A stretch of 64,000 bases of DNA, taken from the NCBI GenBank assembly GCA_965279195.1, contig CBDIHP010000029.1, positions 55,025-119,024 of the forward strand, in the 5' to 3' direction. This DNA comes from CBDIHP01 sp965279195. Its GTDB lineage: Bacteria > Planctomycetota > Planctomycetia > Isosphaerales > Isosphaeraceae. The position numbers and the translations under genes were made by a program. Positions 38,027 to 47,330 of the stretch are shown here, piece after piece. A model generated the notes under the pieces. It searched no databases. It saw nothing but the letters and a program-made list of their open reading frames with translations, and had not been told where the DNA came from. Positions within the stretch are counted from its first letter, which is position 1; each line of letters begins with the position of its first letter.

Positions 38027-39652
38027 ATGAGGGATCCTGCCGTGCGATTCTCCCTGCGGTTCAAGTTGATCGTGGCCTTCCTTGTGTTCGGCGTCTTGCC
38101 GCTGTTGGCGACGGCCTCGGTGGCATATCGGGCCAGCGAGGCGATGAAGGCCAGGCAGGCGCGGGCGATCCGACGGGCGGCCATGTATGTGATGGCCTTG
38201 ATGTCCCGGTCGCCGCTGGACGAAGGGAAGGTCAAGGAACCGCTCGTGCTCGACCGCGGGACGGTCCCCGTCGAGGTGCTGGGCCGCTGGTTCGAGCAGA
38301 TCCTCCACGAGTACGAACTCCCCGCCAGCTCGCGGGTCGCCCTGCTCGACCCGGACCTCAAGGTGCTCGTGGCCCGATCGGGCCACGGCGAGGGGCTGGG
38401 CCTGGAAGAGGGCAAGACCGTCGATTCTCGCTACCCCGACGCGATCGACTTCCTTCGGATCCTCTCCGCCGACGGCCGGAGTCGATCGACCCCCGGGGTG
38501 ATCGAGATCGATGGTCCTTCGGGTGTCGAGGTCGTGGGATACAGCGAGGGCCAATTCCCCGACGCGAAGGGCAAGATCAACTCCTTCGTCTGCCTCGTCG
38601 CCGTGCCCAGGGCCGATGCCTATGACGCCATTTATTCGTTGCAGAACCTGACGCTGATGGTCGGCTTCGGGTGCCTCGCACTCATCAGTTTCCTCTTCTG
38701 GCTGGCCGGCCGGAAGCTCCTGCGGCTGGTGGCTGACATCCGCAAGGCATCGCGAGCCTTGCTGGAGACGGGCACACAGATCGAGACCCGGGCCGAGCAA
38801 CTGGCCTCGGGCGCGACCGAGCAGGCGGGGACCCTGGAAGAGATCGCCGGCAGCCTCAAGTCGGTCGACGCCGCCGTGAAGCGGAACGCGGATACGGCCC
38901 GGCAGACCGCCCTGTCGGCCGACGACGCCCGTTCGATGGCCGAGGTTGGCCGCAACGCCGTCCTGGAGACGATCCGCGCGATGTCGCAGATCGCCGAGCA
39001 GATCAAGATCGTCGAGCGGATCGCCTCGCAGACGAACCTGCTGGCGCTCAACGCCGCCATCGAAGCCGCCCGCGCCGGCGAACATGGCGCTGGGTTCGCC
39101 GTCGTGGCGAGCGAAGTCAACAAGTTGGCCGAGCAGAGCCGTCAGGCGGCGGTGCAGATCGACCACCTCGCCGGTTCGAGCGTGAAGGTCGCCGAGAATG
39201 CCGGGCAGTTGCTCGACCAGATCGTGCCCAGGATCAGCCACACCGCGCAGCTCGTCAGGGAGATCGCCGCGGAGTCGCAGCAGCAGCGGACGTCCACCCA
39301 CGAGATCAACATCGGCGTGAGCCAGCTCGACGAGGTCGTCCAGCTCAACGCCAGCGCCAGCGTCGAACTCGCCGTCACGGCGTCCTCCATGACCGACCAG
39401 GCCGAGAACCTGGAGACGCTCCTCGGTGCTCTGGAGGCACGCCAGGAGGCCACGGAGACTCGTCAAACCCGACGGCCAGGCGCCCCGGCTCAGGACATGC
39501 GACAGCCGTTGCGTCCTCTGCCGCTCCGGATGCAAGACCGGCCCCTCGTCCCGCCGACGTCACCCCAGGCGAAGGTCTCGCACGGCGGGGTCGACATCAA
39601 GCTCGAAGAGGAGCCGGATCACCCACCGGATCGGGACTTCAAGCGGTTCTAG
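38027..39652 (+). CDS. Methyl-accepting chemotaxis protein
   Basis: The product has 541 residues with two membrane helices (about 13-33 and 205-230) around an extracytoplasmic sensor domain of ~170 residues. No clear HAMP domain follows the second helix. The cytoplasmic hub is present: RIASQTNLLALNAAIEAARA, EHGAGFAVVASEVNKLAEQS. The tail is proline-rich. The sensor domain (EVLGRWFEQILHEYELPAS, DPDLKVLVARSGHGEG) looks like a Cache-type fold, which is a guess. GAGAGGGGGG precedes the ATG at 38027. Ligand unknown. Confidence 0.92.
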   Translation: MRDPAVRFSLRFKLIVAFLVFGVLPLLATASVAYRASEAMKARQARAIRRAAMYVMALMSRSPLDEGKVKEPLVLDRGTVPVEVLGRWFEQILHEYELPASSRVALLDPDLKVLVARSGHGEGLGLEEGKTVDSRYPDAIDFLRILSADGRSRSTPGVIEIDGPSGVEVVGYSEGQFPDAKGKINSFVCLVAVPRADAYDAIYSLQNLTLMVGFGCLALISFLFWLAGRKLLRLVADIRKASRALLETGTQIETRAEQLASGATEQAGTLEEIAGSLKSVDAAVKRNADTARQTALSADDARSMAEVGRNAVLETIRAMSQIAEQIKIVERIASQTNLLALNAAIEAARAGEHGAGFAVVASEVNKLAEQSRQAAVQIDHLAGSSVKVAENAGQLLDQIVPRISHTAQLVREIAAESQQQRTSTHEINIGVSQLDEVVQLNASASVELAVTASSMTDQAENLETLLGALEARQEATETRQTRRPGAPAQDMRQPLRPLPLRMQDRPLVPPTSPQAKVSHGGVDIKLEEEPDHPPDRDFKRF

Positions 39653-39691
39653 GCCTCGGCCGGCTTCAATCGAACCAAAGGGCTTCGCGCT

Positions 39692-39850
39692 GGGCGAGCA
39701 TCTCCCGATGCCGCCCCACCGAATGACTCATTCGTACAACAAACCCGGATCTCCCGATCCGTTGAGAAGGGCGGATGTCGTCGGATCGGGGGATTCGGTT
39801 CGGTGGTGCCCTTCGATCGCTGGTCGGGCGGCATCGGGAGATGCTCGCCC
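39692..39850. repeat. Long palindromic element, family B
   Basis: Two 25-bp arms, GGGCGAGCATCTCCCGATGC... at 39692-39716 and its exact reverse complement at 39826-39850, are 109 bp apart. The sequence between also contains inverted segments (CCCGGATCTCCCGATCC and CGGATCGGGGGATTCGG), so the whole 159 bp could fold as one hairpin. A third copy of the arm lies at 55443-55467. It fills the gap between the convergent chemoreceptor and GT39-like genes. Confidence 0.65.
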
Positions 39851-39876
39851 AACGCCGATACGCGTCGCCGCGCACC

Positions 39877-41514
39877 CTACTGGGAATCCCTGGCCGCGCC
39901 GTCCCAGTCGATCGGGCCATCGGTCCGGGCGAGGATGCGGGGGTCGCCGATCTCATCCTGGAACTCGCGGACCTTGACCAGGCTCGGGGCCGACTCGGGC
40001 CAGTTCTCGAACTCGCTCGGCTGGAGCAGGACGTAGCGGGCCGAGCCGCCTTGCTGGAACTGGATGTGGTTCGGGCTGAGAATCTGGCGGACCGGCCGGC
40101 CGATGGCGAACGCCAGGTCGTTGGGCCAGGGGTGGAGTGTGAACACCGTCCGACGCGGGGGGACCCACTGGCCGATCGCGCGGCCCCAGGGGCCCTGGCC
40201 CTGGCGGTAGTTCCACTCGGGGACGAAGTACCCCGAGTGCCCCAGTTTCAGGCCCAGCGCCATGACCACGAGCGACAGCAGCGACCACCGCGAGCGGTCG
40301 CGGATCGCCCCGGCCATCGCCACCCCCGCACCTACCATCGCCGAGGCGATGATGAAGACGGCCAAGACGCGGTAGTACGAGATCGCCATCGCGACGTGGC
40401 TGCCGAAGATCACGCAGATCAGGGCCCAGGTCAGCGTCACGCCGACCGTCAGCGTCCGGAGGTGATCGCGGGTCTTCTGCGCCAGTTCCGAGTCGATCGA
40501 CCAGATCCGTTCGCAGGCCATCCCCACCGCGATGGCCAGGGCGGCCAGCACCGGTGTCGCCGCGACGACCGCGAAACCCGGGACCGCCGTCCCAAGGACG
40601 AGCGTGGCCGCGCCGACCTGGAGCCATCCTACGACCAGCTTCCGGGGCGTCTCCTCCCAGCCGGAGCGGATGTCCTTCCGCACCAGCAGCAGGATCATCG
40701 GCGACCACGGCAAGGTCAGGCCGACAAGGGCGACCGGCAGCCACCAGTCGGACGCCTGGGTGAACGGCAACGTCAGGCCCGCCGCCCAGACCGTCGGGTT
40801 GGCGACCTTCACGGTCCAGACCGACCAGCCGACCATCGCGGCGATCGGCGGGGCCAGGAACCGGAACGACAACCGGGCCGACGTGCGGCCGAGGACGATC
40901 GTCGAGAGGGCCAGGATCGCCACCGGTACCCAGCCGGCCGAGAGGAACGCCAGCGCGGCCCAGAGGCCGGCGACCCAGTCGGTGCCCTTCGTCAGGAATC
41001 GGTCGATCGCGGCGACGACCGCGAGGCCCGAGATCATGTCGAGACCCGCCGCGCCCGAGCGGTCCATCAGGGCGACGGTGCCGAAGAACGCCAGGCCGGA
41101 GAAGATCGCGGCCGTCGGGCCCTGGACCAGGAGCATCCGTCGGGTCAGGATCCAGCCGGTCAGCACGGCCGCGATGGCGGTTGGCCAGCGGACGGCGTCC
41201 TGCGTCGGAAGGCCGTGCGACTGGAACGCCGCCCAGCCCTGGCTGAGCGCGAGCGGGATCGGCCAGACGAACGGATCCCAGCCGGTCGTGCCGTGCCCGA
41301 GCGGGCCGAACGGGTTGCCGGTCGCGATCCCGAGCCGGGCTTCGAGGGCGCCCAGTTCCAGGTTCGGTGCACCGAGGACAACGAAGCCGAGGGCCATCGC
41401 CGCGACGGCCGCCGCGGCGACCTCGCGGCCGGTGCGTTCGTACCAGGGGCGGACGGGCGTGTCGGCCCGGAGCCGGAGCGATGGGCGGACGGTCGAGATC
41501 GGCTCAGTGGACAT
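39877..41514 (-). CDS. Polytopic membrane protein, GT39/ArnT-like
   Basis: The product has 545 residues with about ten membrane helices. The first loop has ELGALEARLGIATGNPFGPL with an acidic pair, as in GT39/ArnT (mannosyl- or aminoarabinosyl-transferases that use polyprenyl-linked donors), and a periplasmic C-terminal part (~450-545) with YVLLQPSEFENW. Overall similarity to the family is a layout judgement. The gene overlaps the phosphatase gene upstream by 11 bp on the same strand, so the two are coupled. It may modify lipids or proteins at the envelope. Confidence 0.7.
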   Translation of the reverse strand: MSTEPISTVRPSLRLRADTPVRPWYERTGREVAAAAVAAMALGFVVLGAPNLELGALEARLGIATGNPFGPLGHGTTGWDPFVWPIPLALSQGWAAFQSHGLPTQDAVRWPTAIAAVLTGWILTRRMLLVQGPTAAIFSGLAFFGTVALMDRSGAAGLDMISGLAVVAAIDRFLTKGTDWVAGLWAALAFLSAGWVPVAILALSTIVLGRTSARLSFRFLAPPIAAMVGWSVWTVKVANPTVWAAGLTLPFTQASDWWLPVALVGLTLPWSPMILLLVRKDIRSGWEETPRKLVVGWLQVGAATLVLGTAVPGFAVVAATPVLAALAIAVGMACERIWSIDSELAQKTRDHLRTLTVGVTLTWALICVIFGSHVAMAISYYRVLAVFIIASAMVGAGVAMAGAIRDRSRWSLLSLVVMALGLKLGHSGYFVPEWNYRQGQGPWGRAIGQWVPPRRTVFTLHPWPNDLAFAIGRPVRQILSPNHIQFQQGGSARYVLLQPSEFENWPESAPSLVKVREFQDEIGDPRILARTDGPIDWDGAARDSQ

Positions 41515-42184
41515 CGGGCACCTCCTTGGCGCGGCTGAGGAAGTCGAAGGTGTTGTCGATGTCCTGCTCGATCTCGGTCCGGCGCCGGCGAGAGACGCGC
41601 TTCGGTCGCTCGGGGGCGTTGCGGTCGATCGCGATCCGCGCCTCGGGCCGCTGGTCGCTGGCCTTGTCCTTGACCATCTCGTAGACGTAGCCGGGGAGCC
41701 AGCCGTCGCGGTAGGCCTGGCGCTTCATCTCGCGGGAGACGTCGTCGATGGTCCATCCGTCGCGCTCGTATCGGTAGAGGGCGACGGCCGCGCCGGTACG
41801 GCAGGTGCCGCGAGCGCAGTGGACCAGGACGGGGCGGCGGTCGGGGTCGTCGCAGGCCTTGAGGACCTCGCGGAACTGGTCCTCGTCGCCGAAGCCGTCG
41901 CCGGTCATCGGCAGGTTCACGAAGTCGACGCCGAGCTGCTTGCAGACCTCGCGCTCGTGGTCGACCGACACCCCCGGCCGGAGGAAGCTGACGACGGTCC
42001 GCAGTCCGAGCTTGCCGATGGCGTCGCGGAGCTGCGGGTCCGAGAGCTGGCCGCTGCGGTAGAGGATGCCCGGCTTGACCATGTCGAAATGGTCCCAGAC
42101 CACCGTCTTGCGGTAGTGATCCACCGCCAGCCAGCCGCCGACCGAGATCCCGGTCAGCGCGGCGAGGACGATCCCGATCCTCAT
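41504..42184 (-). CDS. Membrane-anchored dual-specificity/tyrosine phosphatase
   Basis: The product has 226 residues: one N-terminal membrane helix (IGIVLAALTGISVGGWLAV), a phosphatase domain with RSGQLSDPQLRDAIGKLGLR and the active site VHCARGTCRTGAAVALYRYE (H-C-x5-R), and a basic tail. The general acid is probably the Asp in NLPMTGDGFGDEDQF. It resembles bacterial SIW14/DSP-like phosphatases, which act on phosphotyrosine or inositol phosphates. It overlaps the GT39-like gene, and both may serve polysaccharide or lipid modification. Start ATG at 42184. Confidence 0.85.
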   Translation of the reverse strand: MRIGIVLAALTGISVGGWLAVDHYRKTVVWDHFDMVKPGILYRSGQLSDPQLRDAIGKLGLRTVVSFLRPGVSVDHEREVCKQLGVDFVNLPMTGDGFGDEDQFREVLKACDDPDRRPVLVHCARGTCRTGAAVALYRYERDGWTIDDVSREMKRQAYRDGWLPGYVYEMVKDKASDQRPEARIAIDRNAPERPKRVSRRRRTEIEQDIDNTFDFLSRAKEVPDVH

Positions 42185-42404
42185 GATGGGGCGCCTTCTT
42201 CCTTCGAGTGGGAGCGAACGACCATCCGTAGTCGGCGGGGATGGTAGGCCAGGGAGTCCGGGGGGTCAAGACGGATCGACGGGGCGGAGGAGGGGGGCGG
42301 GGCCCTCCCCGACGCCCTTCGTGTTCCCTTGTCCGGCCCGGGGCTTAGGATTACGATACCTCGAAGCATCCTGCGTTGAGCCGAGGCTCGTGAGAGGCGA
42401 CCCG

Positions 42405-45173
42405 ATGTCCCCGTCTTCCTCCCTGCTGCCGACCCGACGACTCGCGTCGGGCCTCATTCTCCTGCTGACGGCGGCGTTCCTCCCCGGCGCCCTGGCGCTG
42501 GCCGAGGAAGGCAAGCCCGCGAAGAAGGACAGCCGGCCCGCGGCCCAGCCGAAGGAAGTGACCTTCACCGCGAAGGTCGTCCCCGCAAGGGCGAAGCCCG
42601 GGGACAAGGTCAAGCTCCAGGTCACCGCCAAGCTCGACTTCAACTGGCACATCTTCAAGTACGCCAGGACCCAGGCCGAGGACGGCCCGCGTCTCACCAC
42701 CTTCGACTTCTACCAGACCGCCGGCCTCAAGCCGCTCGGCGACTGGACCCCCTCGGCCGAGCCCATCCGCAAGAAAGAACCGGCGTTCCCGGACATCCCG
42801 TTCCTGGAGTTCCACGAGGACGAGATCACCTGGACCCTCGACCTCCAGGTCCCCGCCGACGCCGATCCCGGCAAGAGAATCCTTAAGGTCCAGGCCGGCT
42901 ACCAGATCTGCTCCGACCAGAGCTGCTCCTTCCCGGGCCAGTGGACCGTGCCCCCGGCGGAGCTGACCGTCACCCAGGGTCGGGGGCTCTCGCCCCAGGC
43001 GGCAGCGTTCTACTCGCTCTACACGGTCGGTTTTCAGGCCCCCGAGGCGGCCAAGCCCAAGAAGAAGGATAGTCGTCCTGCCTCGCGGCCAAAGACGGCG
43101 ACGTTCACCACCGCGATCGTCCCCGCCGATGCGAAGCCGGGCGATACGGTGAGCCTCCAGGTTGCGGCGAAGCTGGATCCCGGTCACCACATCTTCCCGA
43201 ACGTCAAAAATGAGCCCGAAGAGACCGGGCCCACGAACACAGTGTTCGACCTCTTCGACACTTCGGGGCTGGTGGTCGCCGGGGAGTGGAAGTCGGAGAA
43301 GCCGCCGATCGAAGGGAAAATCGGCGGCCTCCCTGGAATCACCAAATTCTATGAAGGTGAGGTCGTCTGGACGATTCCGCTGAAGGTGCCAACCGACGCG
43401 ACATCAGGAAAGAAGTCGATTCAGGTCCAGGCCAGGTATCAGATCTGCGACGACAAAACCTGCTCCTTCCCCGGCCAGTGGACTCTCCCCGCCGCGACCT
43501 TGAACCTGGCTGGGACGGCCGTGGCCGAAGCCGAGACCCCAAAGCTTGAAGCGGTTCCGGATAAGCCGGCCCCGCAACCCGAGAAGACCGCGACCGTGGC
43601 CCCCGCCCCGGTCGAAAAGAAGGCCGATGCACCGGCCGCCCCGTTGAGCGAGGTCGAGAAGCAGGCCCAGCAGAGCATCTGGGGCTTCCTGCTCGTCTGC
43701 GCGGGGGGCGGCTTGCTGGCCCTGGTGATGCCCTGCGTCTGGCCGATGGTGCCGATCACGGTCAACTTCTTCGTGAAGCAGGGGCAGAGTCAGAAGGGCG
43801 GCACGACCGGCCTGGCGGTGGCGTACTGCGTCTCGATCATCGGGATCTTCACGCTCGTCGGCCTGCTGTTCTCGATCTTCTTCGGCGCGTCGTCTCTGGC
43901 GAAGCTCGCCAACAATCCCTGGCTGAACTTCGGCGTCGCGGGCCTGTTCATCGTCTTCGGCCTGAGCCTCCTGGGTCTGTTCGAGATCGGCCTGCCGAAC
44001 TTCCTCCTGAACGCCTCGGCCCAGGGTGAGAGCCGGGGCGGGATCGTCGGCGTCATGTTCATGGCCCTGACGCTCACGATCACGTCGTTCACCTGCACCT
44101 TCCCCGTCGTCGGCGGCCTGCTCGTGATGGCGGCCGGCGGGAGCTACCTCTATCCGACGATCGGCCTGGCGACCTTCGCCGCCGTCATCGCGGCCCCGTT
44201 CTTCCTGCTCGCCCTCGCCCCCGGCCTGCTCTCGAAGATGCCCAAAAGCGGCGACTGGATGAACGCGGTGAAGATGGTCGGCGGGCTCGTGGAAATCGGC
44301 GCGGCGTTCAAGTTCTTGAACACGGCCGAAGTCGCCTTCGTCGTCCCCGAGGATGCCATCTTCAACGCCGAGGTCATCCTCGCGATCTGGGTGATCCTCG
44401 CCCTGGTCTGCGGGATCTACCTCCTCGGCCTGTTCAAGACCGACCACGATCACGGCGACGTGAAGGTCGGACCCGGCCGGATCCTTGTCGGCATGCTTTT
44501 CCTCTGCCTGGCCCTCTACCTGGCCCCGGCCCTGTTCGGCAACCCGCCGAAGGGTGTCGTCTACAACCGCCTCATTATCGGGATCCTCCCCGCCGACGCC
44601 GGCCGCCTGAACGCGTTCGCCAACCTGGGCGGCGGAGGCGGAGGCGGTGCTGGAGGTGGCGGTGGGGGAGAAGCCCTCGCCACGAAGGCGACCTCCAGCG
44701 ACCCGGCCGAGGCCGAACGTCAGCAGATCTCCTTCCACGGCGTGGCCTGGGGCTTCAGCTACGAGAAGGCGCTGGAGGAGGCGAAGAAGCAGAACAAGCC
44801 GGTCCTGATCGACTTCACCGGTGTGAACTGCGCCAACTGCCGACTCATGGAGCAGCACGTCCTGAACAAGTCGGAGGTCGTCACGGAACTCAAGAAGTTC
44901 GTGACGGTCCAACTCTACACCGACTTCGTGCCCATCCCCTCCATCTCGCGCGACCAGCGGGCGGAGCGGGCCGAGAAGAATGTCGACTTGTTGCTGTCGC
45001 TCAAGGTCGAGCCGGCGAATCCCTCCTACGTCGTGCTGACGCCCGAGGGCAAGGTCGTCGCCATGACGGGGGGCTACCGCGAGGTGGGGGTCTTCGTGGA
45101 CTTCCTCAAGAAGGCCCTGACCTCGGTGGGCTCGCCGGCCAAGGCCGAGATGGCGGCCGTCGAGCCGAAGTGA
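42405..45173 (+). CDS. DsbD-like thiol:disulfide interchange protein with duplicated N-domain
   Basis: The product has 922 residues. A signal peptide is followed by two copies of the DsbC-like N-terminal DsbD domain (~40-190 and ~220-370; each has VVPA-x-AKPGD, then YQICxDxxCSFPGQWT with a cysteine pair). Then come an alanine/proline linker, eight membrane helices with LVMPCVWPMVPITVNFFV and SFTCTFPVVGGLL (the two core cysteines), a glycine-rich linker (44631-44670) and a thioredoxin-like end with VNCANCRLMEQHV (C-x-x-C). Electrons should pass from the cytosol through the membrane to the outer domains. The duplicated N-domain is unusual. The ATG at 42405 follows GAGAGGCG. Confidence 0.9.
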   Translation: MSPSSSLLPTRRLASGLILLLTAAFLPGALALAEEGKPAKKDSRPAAQPKEVTFTAKVVPARAKPGDKVKLQVTAKLDFNWHIFKYARTQAEDGPRLTTFDFYQTAGLKPLGDWTPSAEPIRKKEPAFPDIPFLEFHEDEITWTLDLQVPADADPGKRILKVQAGYQICSDQSCSFPGQWTVPPAELTVTQGRGLSPQAAAFYSLYTVGFQAPEAAKPKKKDSRPASRPKTATFTTAIVPADAKPGDTVSLQVAAKLDPGHHIFPNVKNEPEETGPTNTVFDLFDTSGLVVAGEWKSEKPPIEGKIGGLPGITKFYEGEVVWTIPLKVPTDATSGKKSIQVQARYQICDDKTCSFPGQWTLPAATLNLAGTAVAEAETPKLEAVPDKPAPQPEKTATVAPAPVEKKADAPAAPLSEVEKQAQQSIWGFLLVCAGGGLLALVMPCVWPMVPITVNFFVKQGQSQKGGTTGLAVAYCVSIIGIFTLVGLLFSIFFGASSLAKLANNPWLNFGVAGLFIVFGLSLLGLFEIGLPNFLLNASAQGESRGGIVGVMFMALTLTITSFTCTFPVVGGLLVMAAGGSYLYPTIGLATFAAVIAAPFFLLALAPGLLSKMPKSGDWMNAVKMVGGLVEIGAAFKFLNTAEVAFVVPEDAIFNAEVILAIWVILALVCGIYLLGLFKTDHDHGDVKVGPGRILVGMLFLCLALYLAPALFGNPPKGVVYNRLIIGILPADAGRLNAFANLGGGGGGGAGGGGGGEALATKATSSDPAEAERQQISFHGVAWGFSYEKALEEAKKQNKPVLIDFTGVNCANCRLMEQHVLNKSEVVTELKKFVTVQLYTDFVPIPSISRDQRAERAEKNVDLLLSLKVEPANPSYVVLTPEGKVVAMTGGYREVGVFVDFLKKALTSVGSPAKAEMAAVEPK

Positions 45174-45204
45174 TCGCCGCCACGCGGCTGGAAGAGCCCT
45201 GAGA

Positions 45205-45960
45205 ATGTCGACCGATCCGCGTGACCAGGATTTCGGGGTGCCCATCCCCGGGACGATCCTCCCCGAAGCCTCCTGGGCACGCACGGGCTTCAAATCCTGG
45301 CCGCCGCCCGGCCCGCTGGACTGGGCGGCGATCTTCGGCCGGGTCGCGCCCGTGGTCCTCGAAGTCGGCTGCGGCAACGGCCGGTTCACGCTTCAGAGCG
45401 CGATCAACCGGCCCGAGGTCGACCACTTCGCCAGCGACATCCTGCCGGTCGTGATCCGCTACGCCACCCGCCGGGGCAATCAGCGCGGACTGACCAACGT
45501 CCGCTTCGCCGTCAAGGATGGCCAGACGTTGCTGGGTTCGTACGTCGGCACGGGCTCGGTGGGCGAGATCCACCTCTACCACCCGCAGCCCTATCACGAC
45601 CATCGCCTCGCCCACAAACGCCTTGTCACGCCGAGGTTCCTGGCCGACGTGCACCGGGCCCTCGCCCCCGGCGGGCTGTTCGTGATCCAGACGGACAACC
45701 CCGACTACTGGCAGTACATAACGAGGCTCCTGCCCCTTTTCTTCGACTTCCACGAACAGGATGGCCCCTGGCCCGACATGCCCGAGGGCCGCAGCCGACG
45801 CGAGATCCTCGCCCGCAGCCGGGGCCTCGCCATCTTTCGTGGTTCGGGCAGCCGGCGCGACGACGTCACCCCCGACGCCGCCCGCACGCTCGCCGAGACC
45901 CTCCCCCCGCCGAAGTTCCGCAGCCGCGGCCCGTGGATCGACCTCGACGGGATCGAATAA
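45205..45960 (+). CDS. trmB: tRNA (guanine-N7-)-methyltransferase
   Basis: The product has 251 residues and a SAM-binding Rossmann fold: VLEVGCGNGRFTLQSAINRP, then HFASDILPVVIRYATRRGNQ. The segment EIHLYHPQPYHDHRLAHKRLVTPRFL replaces the usual FPDPWPKxRHxKRR-L-x-P-x-F-L motif, and the spacing is right, but PDPWPK is changed to YHPQPY. The C-terminus is TrmB-like. It would methylate G46 of tRNA. Given the change in the motif, the assignment is good but not perfect. It lies 31 bp after the DsbD-like gene. Confidence 0.8.
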   Translation: MSTDPRDQDFGVPIPGTILPEASWARTGFKSWPPPGPLDWAAIFGRVAPVVLEVGCGNGRFTLQSAINRPEVDHFASDILPVVIRYATRRGNQRGLTNVRFAVKDGQTLLGSYVGTGSVGEIHLYHPQPYHDHRLAHKRLVTPRFLADVHRALAPGGLFVIQTDNPDYWQYITRLLPLFFDFHEQDGPWPDMPEGRSRREILARSRGLAIFRGSGSRRDDVTPDAARTLAETLPPPKFRSRGPWIDLDGIE

Positions 45961-45982
45961 ATTCGGACTCCGAATCGTCTGA

Positions 45983-46051
45983 GTAGGGTCCGCGATCGCG
46001 GACCAATCTCCTTGCGCCGTCGGAAGATTGGACCGCACTCGCGGACCCTAC
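45983..46051. repeat. Inverted repeat, family C
   Basis: Two 27-bp arms (45983-46009 and 46025-46051) are reverse complements except at four positions, with a 15-base loop. The arm ends are GTAGGGTCCGCG and AGATTGG. A single related copy is found between dapL and folK (31610-31636). It lies downstream of trmB and may serve as a terminator. The rest of the 316-bp gap before the ExbB-like gene holds nothing recognisable. Confidence 0.6.
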
Positions 46052-46276
46052 GGGCAGGGTGTTCGGCAGGAACGCCGGGATACGCTGTCCAGAGTGGGGA
46101 ACATCGGTTGATTCGGCGGTCCTGGGAGTTGACACCGGCGGAGGGGGGGTCAATAGTGGAATTGACCTGCACGCAACCATCTCGAATGCTCCCCAACGCC
46201 ATCTTGAATCGGTCCACGCGCGGGTTCGTCACGGGGTCGTGACCAACCGCGCGACGCGAGTCCGGGAGATCCATCG

Positions 46277-47182
46277 ATGCGGCTTCTGAGCGTTGAGTCC
46301 GGCTGGGCCGATTCGCGGTTTCGCCTTTTCGCGTGGGCCCTTTTCGCCGCGGCGACCCTGGGCTGCCTGGCCCTGACGCCCGCCCGCGCGGTCCTGGCGC
46401 AGGAGTCCGCCAAGAAAGACGCGGCCCCCGCCGCCGATCCCGTCCCGGCCCCCGCGCCCGCCGACGCCGCCGCTCCGGCCCCCGCCGCCGGGGGCGAGGC
46501 CGCGCCCGCCGCGCCGAAGGCCCAGCGCTCGTTGCTGATGTGGGCCATCGAGGCCTCCGGGCCGATCGGCCTGTTCCTGGTCTGCCTCTCGGTCTACTTC
46601 GTCGCGCTCATCATCAAACTCTACCTCGAACTCCGCGTGACCGAGGCCGTGCCGCCCGCGCTGGTTGAGAAGCTCGAAACGGCGATCAAGGACCGCAAGT
46701 TTCAGGAGGCGTACGACGCCTGTCGCGACAGCGATTCGTTCCTCGCCCGGCTCGTCCGCACGGGGGTCGCGAACCTGCCCAACGGCCGGACCGAGGCCAA
46801 GGACGCCATGCACGACCTCCAGGACGAGATCGTCACCAACCTCGAAGCCAAGATCAGCTACCTCGCGATCATCGGGACCCTCGGGCCGATGATCGGGCTG
46901 GTCGGCACGATCGCGGGCATGATCGCCTCGTTCCAGGAAATCGCCAACGCCGCCGGCGCCCAGCCGCGTCCCGAGAAGGTGGCCGAGGGCATCAGCACGG
47001 CCCTCTTCATCACGCTCGAAGGAGTGTCGCTGTCCGTCCCGGCGATCTTCTTCTACGCCTTCTTCCGGAACCGGATCGCCTCGATGGCGGTCGAGAGCGC
47101 CAAGGTCGCCGACCGCACGATCACGGCCCTCCTCGCCGCCGCCAAGCAGACCAAGCCGGCGGCCCCGACGCCCGCCGTCTGA
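46277..47182 (+). CDS. ExbB/TolQ-family proton channel subunit
   Basis: The product has 301 residues: a cleavable-type signal (FRLFAWALFAAATLGCLAL to about residue 37), an Ala/Pro linker, then the three helices of ExbB/TolQ/MotA. Characteristic parts are GPIGLFLVCLSVYFVALI, NLEAKISYLAIIGTLGPMIGLVGTIAGM and STALFITLEGVSLSVPAIFFYAFFRNR, with the conserved TLGPMIGLVGT. With the two ExbD-like genes downstream it should make an energy-transducing channel that uses the proton gradient for outer-membrane transport or polysaccharide/motility systems. Confidence 0.92.
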   Translation: MRLLSVESGWADSRFRLFAWALFAAATLGCLALTPARAVLAQESAKKDAAPAADPVPAPAPADAAAPAPAAGGEAAPAAPKAQRSLLMWAIEASGPIGLFLVCLSVYFVALIIKLYLELRVTEAVPPALVEKLETAIKDRKFQEAYDACRDSDSFLARLVRTGVANLPNGRTEAKDAMHDLQDEIVTNLEAKISYLAIIGTLGPMIGLVGTIAGMIASFQEIANAAGAQPRPEKVAEGISTALFITLEGVSLSVPAIFFYAFFRNRIASMAVESAKVADRTITALLAAAKQTKPAAPTPAV

Positions 47183-47211
47183 TCGGGAGGCGGAAGAGAT
47201 GAGAAATGGTT

Positions 47212-47306
47212 GATGGGTGATGGATTGGTGGAGCGATACCGGGTCTCCGACGGCTCGTCTCGGTTCCCTCCTTCCTCACCCATGACCCATGGCTCATCAC
47301 CCATGA
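47212..47306. repeat. GATGGGT hairpin between exbB- and exbD-like genes
   Basis: GATGGGTGATGG at 47212-47223 faces CATCACCCATGAT at 47294-47306 as inverted copies, with another CACCCATGACCCATGG in between. The gap (47183-47330) is larger than expected in an operon. A very similar structure lies in the next gap (47823-47888). Confidence 0.5.
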
Positions 47307-47330
47307 TTCCTGGTATTGGGAGTGACGACG

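Noticed and set aside
42183..42404. Upstream extension of the DsbD-like gene to the ATG near 42183
   Set aside because: The extra 74 residues are Arg/Gly/Pro-rich and would place the signal peptide inside the protein. The ATG at 42405 is followed by a proper signal sequence.
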